A stretch of 64,000 nt of DNA from Fulvivirga ligni (GTDB taxonomy: Bacteria; Bacteroidota; Bacteroidia; Cytophagales; Cyclobacteriaceae): the NCBI RefSeq assembly GCF_021389935.1, contig NZ_CP089979.1, positions 2,337,001 to 2,401,000 of the forward strand, written 5' to 3'. Shown piece after piece: positions 41,637-50,555 of the stretch (positions within the stretch are counted from its first letter, which is position 1; each line of letters starts with the position of its first letter). Both the position numbers and the translations under genes were made by a program. The notes beneath the pieces were generated by a model. It was given only the letters and a program-made list of their open reading frames with translations, was not told where the DNA came from and did no database searches.

Positions 41637-42548
41637 TTATGATTTATAAGCTCTTAAAACTCCCCTTCTTAGATATGGTTTCACAAAGTTATTGTCAAAA
41701 TAAAAAAGCATGTAATTATCAGTTGTTCTACTTGAATAGCTTTTGTTTTTAAAGTACTGGGTAAACATGTGCTCATCTTCTTGTTTATGGTAAGTGCAGA
41801 TGGCTATTTTGGTTTTGGTGTTTTTATCACTTAATGTTTTATCGAAACCTTTAAGAAGATTCATTTCTTCACCGTCGACATCAATTTTAACAAAATCTAT
41901 TGGGCCATATTCTTTGACAATATCATCTAAAGAAATAGAATTATCTCCCGTGGAGGACGTAACGAATTTATTAAAGATGGTTACTTTATTGCCCCATGGC
42001 TTAAAGGTGTGTTCCAGAGCTTCAATCCATAATGGATCAGTTTCAAATATGTATATTTTAGAGGCCTCTTCCACTGCATCCAGTGAAAACGAAGCTTCTG
42101 CTGACCCAGCTTCTACCACTACGTCTTTTGGTTCAATCTTAAACAAGCTGTCAGTATATCTGTGAGGTGACTCGGGATCTTGCTCAATGGTTAGACCTCT
42201 ATACATCTTATGAATTTTTTCCGAAGACATAGTTCGTTTGAAATACAGCCTTTTGCTATTATGAATGACGTATTTAAGGCCTGACTCCACATCTACCTGA
42301 ATATCAATATTAAGATCTTTATACTTATCCTGATAATTCCCTGGAAAAACTGTAAGTCCATTTTTTTTCAAATATTCAAGGGCCTTATACTCCTCATTGC
42401 TAAGTGAAGCTTTAGCTTCCAGATATGAGATTACCTTTTTGAAAATTATCTTTCTATGAATTTTAGTAAAAATTGGGACTAAGCCAGTCCTTACAAATTT
42501 TGGAGTTACTGAATGATAAATTTTTTGAGCTTTAGAAAATGCGGACAT
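41637..42548 (-). CDS. FkbM-family methyltransferase
   Basis: 303-residue SAM methyltransferase. The Rossmann motif I is DVVVEAGSAEASFSLDAVEE, an acidic motif II follows (YIFETDPLW), and the FkbM core reads IDFVKIDVDGEEMNLLKG. These enzymes O-methylate sugars or polyketides; in this glycan block a sugar is likely. Three bases separate it from the flippase gene. The N-terminal 100 residues are basic and amphipathic and do not match the catalytic core, perhaps a membrane contact. Confidence 0.87.
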   Translation of the reverse strand: MSAFSKAQKIYHSVTPKFVRTGLVPIFTKIHRKIIFKKVISYLEAKASLSNEEYKALEYLKKNGLTVFPGNYQDKYKDLNIDIQVDVESGLKYVIHNSKRLYFKRTMSSEKIHKMYRGLTIEQDPESPHRYTDSLFKIEPKDVVVEAGSAEASFSLDAVEEASKIYIFETDPLWIEALEHTFKPWGNKVTIFNKFVTSSTGDNSISLDDIVKEYGPIDFVKIDVDGEEMNLLKGFDKTLSDKNTKTKIAICTYHKQEDEHMFTQYFKNKSYSSRTTDNYMLFYFDNNFVKPYLRRGVLRAYKS

Positions 42549-42551
42549 GTT

Positions 42552-44036
42552 TTATTTCTTCTTGGAAAAACCCACTCTATGAAAGAATGACAGAATTAAT
42601 TGATTTATTTCAACGGAAATTTTACTGAAAAAAATTAAGCCAACAAAAAGAAATACTAATATGGTTGATTTAATGAAACTATCTATCCAAATAGATTGAG
42701 TTTTTGGAATTGCAAGAGCAATTCCAACCACAGCAATAATAATGATAATGCCTTTCAAGTAATTTAAATCAAAGGGACTAAGATTCATTTTTATTTTAAG
42801 AAAAGCATATTTTAATAAGTTGAAAACGGTAATCGAAAATGCCGTGGCAAATGCAGCTCCTTCTACGCCATACATGGGTATTAGATACATGTTGCTAACA
42901 AAGGTAAGAGCTAGTAAAACGCATGACAAAATGGTGTCTACCCGGAAGAAACTGCTGTTTAAAATGATTGGGCCATTCATGCCGAAGGCAGTATCTATAA
43001 CTTTCGCCCCGCCCAAGAAGAGAAATATATAGAAGCTATCTTTGTAGGATGGAGGTAAAAATTGAATAATTAAATTATAGTTGATAGCAATTAAAACAAA
43101 AACAACAGACCCTAAAATGAGTTGATTGAGAGCAGTTTTTTTATATAGTAAGATTAGGCTTTCAATATCATTTCTTTTAGCGGCATCTGCTAAAAGTACG
43201 GAAACAGTTCTGGAAATGGCTTGAGAAGGCACCAATATCACAGTACTCATGTTAAATGCAATGGCGTAAATAGCAACCTCATCTAGTCCAATATATTTGC
43301 CCACCATCAGTATATCTAGCCTATTTATAAGATAGAAGGAAATGCCGCTTGCAATAGTGAAAACCCCAAACCAGCCGATAGTAGAGGCATTATCCACCAT
43401 TAATGTTTTCAGATTAAAGCTAAGATTAAACTTCTTTAAATAAAGCAAATAGCCCGCACAGATGATTGTGATGAAGATTTGAGCTCCAACATAAAGAAAG
43501 AGAAAAGCGGTTATATCAATCCACTCAAAGTAGTATAATATTACTATTGCTAACCATGCTATTCTTAAAACAATAAAATTGAGAAAGACAACAAATACAT
43601 TTTTGAAGATTACTCTCAAATAGGCATCAAATAAATTGAAAAATACTAATGCAATGACATAAGGGACGAGTAAATAGGAGTATTCTACAAATAAGGAAGA
43701 TTTTTCAGAGTACATCTCCAAAAAGTGCTCTCGGAATATGAATATGGCAATACCTATGATGGTTAATCCGAGTAAGGATAACACGAGGCCAATGGATAAA
43801 ATTACATTTTTCTTAAAATCCTTAAAGTAGGGTGAGAAACGGATTATAACATTATCACCCCCTAAAATTGCAAACTGAGCAATGACCGCAGAAGCTGAAG
43901 CAAGAATTCGAGTTAAACCAAATTGCTCTTCGCTCAAAATGTTAGGGAAAACAATGATAGTATTTACATATCCTAAAACTATTCCCACATAAAGAATGAT
44001 GGTAAACTTGACACCACTTTTACTAACTACGCCCAT
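42552..44036 (-). CDS. Wzx-type oligosaccharide flippase
   Basis: Integral membrane protein of 494 residues with about 13-14 helices, of the polysaccharide biosynthesis/MOP superfamily. The N-terminal ITIILYVG-type helix, the conserved LARILASASAVIAQFAILG-like segment and the repeat of six-helix halves identify it. It would flip lipid-linked glycan repeat units to the periplasm. It is the first gene of the AT-rich minus-strand block and its start lies about 60 bases from the ruvC stop. No Wzy polymerase or ligase gene is present in this window. Confidence 0.9.
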   Translation of the reverse strand: MGVVSKSGVKFTIILYVGIVLGYVNTIIVFPNILSEEQFGLTRILASASAVIAQFAILGGDNVIIRFSPYFKDFKKNVILSIGLVLSLLGLTIIGIAIFIFREHFLEMYSEKSSLFVEYSYLLVPYVIALVFFNLFDAYLRVIFKNVFVVFLNFIVLRIAWLAIVILYYFEWIDITAFLFLYVGAQIFITIICAGYLLYLKKFNLSFNLKTLMVDNASTIGWFGVFTIASGISFYLINRLDILMVGKYIGLDEVAIYAIAFNMSTVILVPSQAISRTVSVLLADAAKRNDIESLILLYKKTALNQLILGSVVFVLIAINYNLIIQFLPPSYKDSFYIFLFLGGAKVIDTAFGMNGPIILNSSFFRVDTILSCVLLALTFVSNMYLIPMYGVEGAAFATAFSITVFNLLKYAFLKIKMNLSPFDLNYLKGIIIIIAVVGIALAIPKTQSIWIDSFIKSTILVFLFVGLIFFSKISVEINQLILSFFHRVGFSKKK

Positions 44037-44099
44037 AAATTACTTTTGGTATTGCCAGCAAATATATGAGTTTGACGAAAGGAGTGATGCATTTTTAGC

Positions 44100-44669
44100 T
44101 TATTTCACCCTCCCCGGATTATCACTAATAAACGCTTCCCAACTTTTAGCTTTCTTAGTAACTAAGCTGCCGCTCTGGAAGTGATGACATACCGCTACGG
44201 CCAGTGCATCGGTGGCGTCTAAGAGTTTAGGCACTTCTTTGAAGTTTAATAGTGTTTTAAGCATGTTAGCTACTTGTTCTTTGGAGGCGTTACCGTTGCT
44301 GGTAACGGACTGTTTCACTTTTTTAGGGGCATACTCTGTAATGGGAATATCTCTGGAAAGGGCGGCTGCCATGGCTACTCCTTGGGCTCGGCCTAGTTTT
44401 AGCATGGATTGAACGTTTTTTCCAAAAAAAGGTGCTTCCAGTGCTACTTCATCAGGATGAAAATCGTCAATAATACTGATGATACGCTCAAAGATTTTCT
44501 TGAGTTTTAGTTCATGGCCTGAGTATTTAGAGAGATGGATGACTCCGAATTGTAGTAAGGTGATTTTTTGCCCTATGACAGTAATGAGACCATAACCCAT
44601 AACATTGGTACCCGGATCAAGCCCTAAAATAATTCGTTCCCTTTCTGATTTTTTCTCTAATTTGCCCAC
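44100..44669 (-). CDS. ruvC: Holliday junction resolvase RuvC
   Basis: Endonuclease that resolves Holliday junctions with RuvAB, 189 residues. Four acidic catalytic positions are visible: Asp in ILGLDPGTNVMGYG, Glu in EVALEAPFFG, and the pair in LLDATDALAVAVCHH. The best start is GTG at 44669, 10-18 bases from the divergent membrane-protein start. It lies upstream of the glycan flippase in the same direction, but base composition jumps at the boundary, so co-transcription is unsure. Confidence 0.95.
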   Translation of the reverse strand: MGKLEKKSERERIILGLDPGTNVMGYGLITVIGQKITLLQFGVIHLSKYSGHELKLKKIFERIISIIDDFHPDEVALEAPFFGKNVQSMLKLGRAQGVAMAAALSRDIPITEYAPKKVKQSVTSNGNASKEQVANMLKTLLNFKEVPKLLDATDALAVAVCHHFQSGSLVTKKAKSWEAFISDNPGRVK

Positions 44670-44686
44670 CGGTGCAATTTAGGTAT

Positions 44687-45634
44687 ATGGCGTGGGTTAA
44701 AAAAGCTTCCTCTAAGGTTATAATTATGAACTTAATAAAGCTGGTGGTGCTTTTTGGTATCCTCATCTTTATCTACTATAAGTTTAAAGACCATCAGATA
44801 GAACTTGCCGATGCTGTTTATCATCTCCAAAATAAGTTTTCGGAGAATCCAATTATCTTAATTGTCGTGGTTTTGCTAATGCCTCTGAACTGGGGGGTAG
44901 AAGCGTTGAAGTGGAAAGTGCTGATAGGGCAGTTGGCCACTTTTAAAGAAGCTTTTAAAGGAGTTTTGCTTGGTCTTAGCCTAAGTTTTATAACTCCTCA
45001 TGGTCTGGGAGATTATTTCGGTAGAATGTTCTACTTGCAAAATGAAGAAAGGCATCATTACATCGGTAATGTTTTGGTAGGGCGTATATGCCAAATGATT
45101 CCTACATTGATGTTTGGTATGGTCGGTTTGCAATACGTTTGGTTTAAGGAAAAAGGCTTGTTCGTTATCATAGTTATTTCATGTATTTCAGTAATAGTAA
45201 TGCTCCTTTTTCCTTTAAGGAAGATCGTTTTAAGGCTTTTAACCAAGATTAAAATAGTGAGGCAGTTGTTCATTGGGTTAGCGGATAACAGCTTTCAATC
45301 CATCTTGTCTGTTTTAACACTGTCCTTTGTCCGATATCTAATTTTTACTTCACAGTTTTTGTTGTTGCTCACCCTCTTCGTTCCTGAATTAGACATTTAT
45401 ACACTTTTTGCAGGTGTTTCTTGGATTTTTCTGGCTAAGTCCATTATTCCCACCTTCAATTTCTTAAGCGATCTAGGGGTTCGTGAGGGTTCAGCTTTAT
45501 ATTTCTTCGAAAATTATAATGTTGATCTATCTCTAATTTTTAGTGCCAGTATAGCTCTGTGGCTTGTCAATATCTTGGTGCCAACCGTTATTTCTACACC
45601 TTTAATCTTTAAAACAAAAGGAGGCCGATCGTGA
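44687..45634 (+). CDS. LPG-synthase-TM-region / UPF0104 membrane protein
   Basis: Integral membrane protein of 315 residues with about eight helices, of the family of lysylphosphatidylglycerol synthase transmembrane regions (AglD/MprF-N-like flippase domains). The block LLGLSLSFITPHGLGDYFGR and the late LSDLGVREGSALYFF segment are family marks. GTG at 44672 would add five residues; I prefer ATG 44687. Its stop overlaps the glycosyltransferase start by 4 bases. Members of this family move or handle lipid-linked molecules, which fits the envelope genes downstream. Confidence 0.85.
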   Translation: MAWVKKASSKVIIMNLIKLVVLFGILIFIYYKFKDHQIELADAVYHLQNKFSENPIILIVVVLLMPLNWGVEALKWKVLIGQLATFKEAFKGVLLGLSLSFITPHGLGDYFGRMFYLQNEERHHYIGNVLVGRICQMIPTLMFGMVGLQYVWFKEKGLFVIIVISCISVIVMLLFPLRKIVLRLLTKIKIVRQLFIGLADNSFQSILSVLTLSFVRYLIFTSQFLLLLTLFVPELDIYTLFAGVSWIFLAKSIIPTFNFLSDLGVREGSALYFFENYNVDLSLIFSASIALWLVNILVPTVISTPLIFKTKGGRS

Positions 45635-46743
45635 CTATATTAATAGGAGTGATTATAGGCTTTTATGCTATTCTTATTTTTGCTTTGGTCATTGCCTGGG
45701 GCCGCCTACCAGCTTTTAATGATGAAGGTAATTGTACGTCTTCATTCAGTATAATTATCCCCTTTAGAAATGAAGAAGACAACTTACCTCAGTTATTAAA
45801 AGCACTTTCTTCTATCGATTACCCTTCTGAAAAATTTGAAGTTATCTTCATCAATGATCATTCTACGGACCAAAGTGTTGATATTATTAGCAAATTTACT
45901 GAATCAGCTTGGTTTAAGATCAAATGCTATGATTTGGAAGCCACTAAAACAGGAAAGAAGGCCGCTTTGAACTTTGGTATTAATAATGCGGGTCATGATT
46001 ATATTCTGACCACTGATGCCGATTGCTCTTTTTCTAAAAACTGGCTAAGAAGTTATAATAGAATATATCAGCAAGGTGATGCTCAGATGGTTACAGGGCC
46101 AGTGGCCTTCTATGATGAAAAATCATTTTTTCAAAGGCTTCAATCTATGGAGTTTGCCTCATTAATAGGCACCGGAGCCTCAAGTCTGCAACTTGGAATT
46201 CCTAACATGTGCAATGGGGCTAACCTAAGTTTTAGCAAGTCAGCCTTTTTTGCTGTTAGCGGATACGCAGGAAATGATAAAATAGCCAGTGGTGATGATG
46301 AGTTCCTCATGCATAAAATTTATCAACAGTTTGATGGTAAAGTTTTCTTTAACAAAAGCAATGATGCTGTGGTAAATACGTTTCCATTGCGGAGTTGGAG
46401 AGATTTTTATCATCAAAGGAAGCGGTGGGCAAGCAAATGGAAGAGCTACGGCAGGGTGTCTACCGTTATTACGGCACTTTTTGTAGCAGTCTTTAATCTT
46501 TGTATGCTACTGGCTTACAGTTTCTTACTGGTGAATTGGTCGGGTAATAGTTGGCTTATTGTTCCCATAATTTTTAAAGTTATAGCGGAAGGTATATTCT
46601 TGTATTTGGTGATGAAATTTTCTGGAAAACGGTTCTATTTTCTTCATTTCATAATTTTAGAATTATCTTATCCTTTCTATGCATTATTTTTCGGAATAGC
46701 TGCTAACTTTGGCTCATACACCTGGAAGGGCAGAAGACACTGA
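45631..46743 (+). CDS. Membrane family 2 glycosyltransferase
   Basis: 370 residues: an N-terminal membrane helix, a GT-A domain with IIIPFRNEEDNLPQLL, FINDHSTDQSVD, TTDADCSF and the HQRKRWASKW motif of processive-type GT2 enzymes, then three to four C-terminal helices. The start is GTG at 45631, overlapping the previous stop. A product such as a glycolipid or an exported glycan is likely. The sequence is a distant relative of the second GT2 in this run (48654), suggesting related steps. Confidence 0.9.
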   Translation: MTILIGVIIGFYAILIFALVIAWGRLPAFNDEGNCTSSFSIIIPFRNEEDNLPQLLKALSSIDYPSEKFEVIFINDHSTDQSVDIISKFTESAWFKIKCYDLEATKTGKKAALNFGINNAGHDYILTTDADCSFSKNWLRSYNRIYQQGDAQMVTGPVAFYDEKSFFQRLQSMEFASLIGTGASSLQLGIPNMCNGANLSFSKSAFFAVSGYAGNDKIASGDDEFLMHKIYQQFDGKVFFNKSNDAVVNTFPLRSWRDFYHQRKRWASKWKSYGRVSTVITALFVAVFNLCMLLAYSFLLVNWSGNSWLIVPIIFKVIAEGIFLYLVMKFSGKRFYFLHFIILELSYPFYALFFGIAANFGSYTWKGRRH

Positions 46744-46808
46744 TCTCAATTCTCTTTTATACCTTTATTTACTATCTTGTGAAATGAGGCGAAGGCGATA
46801 ATTTTTTC

Positions 46809-48029
46809 ATGGAGACATTATCTTTACAGAACAAGTACAACTTAAAAGAGCTGGAGCTTAACGCTCTTTTGGAGATCACACAGGCTATTAATAATAACCT
46901 ACCTGAAAGATCTTTGTATAAAATTTATGATTTTACCCTTCGTGCTAATCTGAATATCCGAAGGCTTGCCTTGTATGTGCTTGATGAAGCATGGGATTGT
47001 AAAGTGAGCTATGGTACCTCCATAAACTGTTTTGAAACACCTGTTCCCCCTGAGTTTTTAGAGCTCAATGCCGTATCTACTATAGATAAATCCAGAGATG
47101 ATATTTTCGGTGAGTTTGAATATATAGTGCCCGTGAGCCACAAATCGGCCATCTTGGCCTTGGTGTTTGTGGGAGATATTGATGAAGAAGATGAGTCTAT
47201 GAAAAAGAGCAGCATGCGCTTTATTCAGGCTTTGAGCAATATCATCATTGTGGCTATAGAGAATAAAAAGCTAGCGAGACAGCAACTAGAGCAGGAAGCC
47301 CTTCGTAAGGAGCTTGAAATTGCTAGTGATGTACAGCAGTTTCTCTTTCCTGAGCAGCTGCCTTATGGTATTAGACTGAAAGTGGAGGCTAGTTACTTGC
47401 CTCATGATAGGGTAGGGGGTGATTACTACGATTATATTCCTATTAATAAAAACCAATTTCTGATTTGTATTGCGGATGTATCCGGAAAAGGAATACCTGC
47501 GGCATTAATGATGTCTAATTTTCAGGCTTCGTTACATACTTTGATCAGGCAAACCGGTAATTTAAGAGAAATTGTAAACGAGCTCAACTACCATGTGCTT
47601 GAAAACGCCAAGGGAGAGAAATTCATAACCTTCTTCGCTGCTATTTATGACCATACCTTGAAAACATTGGTTTATGTAAATTCTGGTCATAATCCGCCCA
47701 TGCTAGTTGATAAGAAAGGGAATATCCAGCTTTTAGAAGATGGATCAACTGTATTAGGCGCTATTCATCCATTACCTTTCTTAAACGAGGGCTTTATAAC
47801 GGATCTTGAAGATTTTCTGATATTCTGCTATACTGATGGTCTTACCGAAACGGAAAGTGAGTCTGGTGAAGAGTTTGGAATGGAACGTCTTATGAGCTAC
47901 CTCGAGGAAAATGGAGACAGAGACCTGAAACGCATTCATCAGGATATAATCATAGATTTAGATACGTTCAAAGGGAAAAATGGCTATCGAGATGATATTA
48001 CCATGCTTTCTTGCCGCATAGAATCTTAA
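46809..48029 (+). CDS. SpoIIE/RsbU-type PP2C serine phosphatase with GAF-like domain
   Basis: 406 residues without membrane helices. An N-terminal GAF-like sensor (about 10-165) and a short coiled coil (about 155-180) lead to a PP2C-type SpoIIE domain (about 190-405) with ASYLPHDRVGGDYYDYI, CIADVSGKGIPAALMMS, VYVNSGHNPP and the end YRDDITMLS. The metal-binding Asp residues are all present. Such phosphatases act on anti-anti-sigma factors or other switch proteins; no STAS or anti-sigma kinase gene is adjacent. It sits between envelope genes, 65 bases after one and 4 before the next. Confidence 0.92.
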   Translation: METLSLQNKYNLKELELNALLEITQAINNNLPERSLYKIYDFTLRANLNIRRLALYVLDEAWDCKVSYGTSINCFETPVPPEFLELNAVSTIDKSRDDIFGEFEYIVPVSHKSAILALVFVGDIDEEDESMKKSSMRFIQALSNIIIVAIENKKLARQQLEQEALRKELEIASDVQQFLFPEQLPYGIRLKVEASYLPHDRVGGDYYDYIPINKNQFLICIADVSGKGIPAALMMSNFQASLHTLIRQTGNLREIVNELNYHVLENAKGEKFITFFAAIYDHTLKTLVYVNSGHNPPMLVDKKGNIQLLEDGSTVLGAIHPLPFLNEGFITDLEDFLIFCYTDGLTETESESGEEFGMERLMSYLEENGDRDLKRIHQDIIIDLDTFKGKNGYRDDITMLSCRIES

Positions 48030-48033
48030 TTTT

Positions 48034-48657
48034 ATGTTTTTGCACAAAACGCCTTTGGTTCTAAAGTGGATTTATCCGCAGCTTACCTGGTCTAAACCCA
48101 CCAAAGAAAAAGTGCTCTACCTTACCTTTGATGATGGCCCTATTCCTGATCTAACTGAATTTATCATTGCTACTCTAAATTCATTTAATGCTAAAGGTAC
48201 CTTCTTTTGCGTGGGCGATAACATTAGAAAACATAAGGAAATAGCTGAAAGAGCAATTGAAGCAGGGCATAGTTTGGGAAACCACACCTATAATCATATG
48301 TGTGGCTGGAAAACTGAACTCGACACTTATATTAATAATGTTAATTCTTGCCAGCAGGAGCTAGAAGATTTAGGCGTGAAAAATACTTTGATGAGACCTC
48401 CATATGGTCAGATAAGTAGAAAGCAGATTTCAGAATTAAAAGACAGATTTGATATTACTATGTGGGATGTTCTGAGCGGTGACTTTAGCTCTAAAATTAC
48501 TCCAGAGGTCTGTCTAAATAAGAGCATCAAAGCTACTCGAAATGGTTCTATCGTGCTCTTTCATGATAATATAAAGGCAGAGAAGAATATGAAATACGCT
48601 TTGCCTCGCTACCTGGAGCATTTTTCTAAACTTGGATATGCCTTTAAAACACTATGA
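48034..48657 (+). CDS. Polysaccharide deacetylase (NodB-fold)
   Basis: 207-residue carbohydrate esterase family 4 enzyme. The motifs are in order: LTFDDGPIPDLTEFI (catalytic base and metal Asp), GNHTYNHMCGW (metal His pair), RPPYGQISRKQ, WDVLSGDFSS and IVLFHDN. It is just the NodB domain, without signal peptide or anchor, which suggests it acts in the cytoplasm on a precursor or is exported by other means. It overlaps the following glycosyltransferase gene by 4 bases, so deacetylation and glycosyl transfer probably belong together. Confidence 0.92.
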   Translation: MFLHKTPLVLKWIYPQLTWSKPTKEKVLYLTFDDGPIPDLTEFIIATLNSFNAKGTFFCVGDNIRKHKEIAERAIEAGHSLGNHTYNHMCGWKTELDTYINNVNSCQQELEDLGVKNTLMRPPYGQISRKQISELKDRFDITMWDVLSGDFSSKITPEVCLNKSIKATRNGSIVLFHDNIKAEKNMKYALPRYLEHFSKLGYAFKTL

Positions 48658-49736
48658 TGATTGTAGAATCTCTTCTTGTAGGTGCTATCTCAATTGTACT
48701 ACTGATAGACTTCTTGCTCATTATTTTATGGAAACCTAAGTCTCCTGAAGCCACAAAAGAAACCCCGCCATTGGTTTCTGTATTAATTGCTGCCAGAAAT
48801 GAAGAACAGACAATTCAAAGATGTCTGGATGCCACCCTCCAACTGAATTATCCTTCAGACAAGCTAGAGATACTCGTCGGAAACGATGGTTCTACAGATG
48901 CCACTTACACTTTAGCCCGTGCCTATGCTAAAAAGTATCCGCACATTAAAGTGTTGAATATTACGGAAACTAAAGGATTAGCCAGGGGCAAGGCTAATGT
49001 GCTGGCTCATTTAGCCTCAATAGCACAAGGTGATTATTATTTCATTACAGATGCTGATACTGCCGTGCCGTCTACTTGGATTCATGCCATGCTGGAGGGT
49101 TTTAGCTCTAATACGGCTATAGTTACGGGTGTCACGGGTATCCAACATTCATATTTGCAGAATACAGACTGGCTATTTGCTTTAGGAATGGTGAAAGTGA
49201 TCACTGACTTAAATCAGCCCGTTACCAGCATGGGTAATAATATGGCCATTATTAAAGAGGCGTATTTAAGCGTTGGTGGCTATGAAAATATTCCATTTAG
49301 CATCACAGAAGATTTTGAACTTTTCAAGCAGGTGAGAAAAAAGGGGTATCATGTAGAGCAGTTATTTAATACAGGCGTTTTGGCATATTCCTTACCAGCC
49401 TCTAGTGTTCATCAAATATTAAATCAGCGTAAAAGGTGGATGAAAGGAGCTGTTCAGCTGCCCTTTAGTATCGTAGCTCTGCTTTTTTTTCAGGCACTTT
49501 ATTTTCCAGGCATTGTAACGCTGGCTATTTTTCAGTGGAAAGCAGCACTCTTGCTCATGTTCCTGAAAATTATTTTACAATCCATCTTTATTTTAAGAGT
49601 AAAGGCCACTTTAAGAATGAAGACAAATCCTTTGAAATTGGCTTTCTACGAGGTTTATTCCTTCCTTTTATCAGTTTCTTCATCAATTTTCTTTTTGTTG
49701 CCTGTAAAGACAGTTTGGAAAGGGCGGAAATATTAA
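48654..49736 (+). CDS. Membrane family 2 glycosyltransferase, second copy
   Basis: 360 residues with one N-terminal helix, a GT-A domain (SVLIAARNEEQTIQRC, VGNDGSTDATYT, ITDADTAVPSTW, NQRKRWMKGAVQL) and about three C-terminal helices. It resembles the transferase at 45631 in layout. It overlaps the deacetylase gene by 4 bases. With the deacetylase and the UPF0104 protein it could build an aminosugar-containing glycolipid; this is an inference from the gene order. Confidence 0.9.
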   Translation: MMIVESLLVGAISIVLLIDFLLIILWKPKSPEATKETPPLVSVLIAARNEEQTIQRCLDATLQLNYPSDKLEILVGNDGSTDATYTLARAYAKKYPHIKVLNITETKGLARGKANVLAHLASIAQGDYYFITDADTAVPSTWIHAMLEGFSSNTAIVTGVTGIQHSYLQNTDWLFALGMVKVITDLNQPVTSMGNNMAIIKEAYLSVGGYENIPFSITEDFELFKQVRKKGYHVEQLFNTGVLAYSLPASSVHQILNQRKRWMKGAVQLPFSIVALLFFQALYFPGIVTLAIFQWKAALLLMFLKIILQSIFILRVKATLRMKTNPLKLAFYEVYSFLLSVSSSIFFLLPVKTVWKGRKY

Positions 49737-49778
49737 CTTTGGAAGCTGTGACTTTTTAAAACGTTTTAAATTATAGAA

Positions 49779-50555
49779 TTGAATATGCCTGAATTTGCTG
49801 ACAGCCATGCACACATTTATGCAGAGAAGTTTAAAAATGATCTGCCAGATGTTTTAGAGCAGTCTTTTGAAAATGGTGTAAACAAAATTTATATGCCAAA
49901 CATAGATCATACTTCTATAGATGATATGCTTGAGATAGAAAACAAATATCCTGAAAACTGTTTCGCCATGATGGGGCTTCATCCCTGTTCGGTAAATAAG
50001 GATTTTGAGAAGGAGCTATATATCGTGGAAGAGTGGTTAGCAAAAAGAAAATTCTGTGCTATAGGTGAAATGGGGACAGACCTTTATTGGGACAAAACCT
50101 ATTGGGAGCAGCAGAAAGAGGCGTTTAAGATACAGGTGGAATGGGCAAAGAAATACGAGCTCCCCATAGTAATACATTGTAGAGAATCTATAGATGAGAC
50201 TATAGAAATGGTAGAAGAGTTAAAGGATGATCGTTTAACCGGCGTGTTTCACTGTTTTACAGGCTCTGCAGAACAAGCTAAAAGAATCACAGAATTAGAC
50301 TTTTATTTAGGAATCGGGGGAGTAAGCACTTTCAAAAATGGAGGAATGGATACAGTAATTCCTGATCTGGATTTGAGTACTTTGCTATTGGAAACAGATA
50401 GTCCTTATTTGGCACCAACACCACATAGAGGAAAAAGGAACGAGCCGTCATTCATACCTTTAATTGCTGAGCGGGTGGCTTCTTTAAAATTATGTGAGGT
50501 AGATGAGGTGGCAGAGGTGACTACAGGAAACGCTAAAAAGCTATTTGGGGTATGA
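49779..50555 (+). CDS. TatD-family metal-dependent hydrolase
   Basis: 258-residue TIM-barrel hydrolase. Metal and active-site motifs are ADSHAHIYAEKF (His pair), GEMGTDLYWDKT (Glu), VIHCRES (His), FHCFTGS (His) and LETDSPYLAPTPHRGKRNEP (Asp). The family includes DNases and D-aminoacyl-tRNA deacylases. It overlaps the asparaginase gene by 4 bases, a pairing I recall from other Bacteroidota. Confidence 0.94.
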   Translation: MNMPEFADSHAHIYAEKFKNDLPDVLEQSFENGVNKIYMPNIDHTSIDDMLEIENKYPENCFAMMGLHPCSVNKDFEKELYIVEEWLAKRKFCAIGEMGTDLYWDKTYWEQQKEAFKIQVEWAKKYELPIVIHCRESIDETIEMVEELKDDRLTGVFHCFTGSAEQAKRITELDFYLGIGGVSTFKNGGMDTVIPDLDLSTLLLETDSPYLAPTPHRGKRNEPSFIPLIAERVASLKLCEVDEVAEVTTGNAKKLFGV

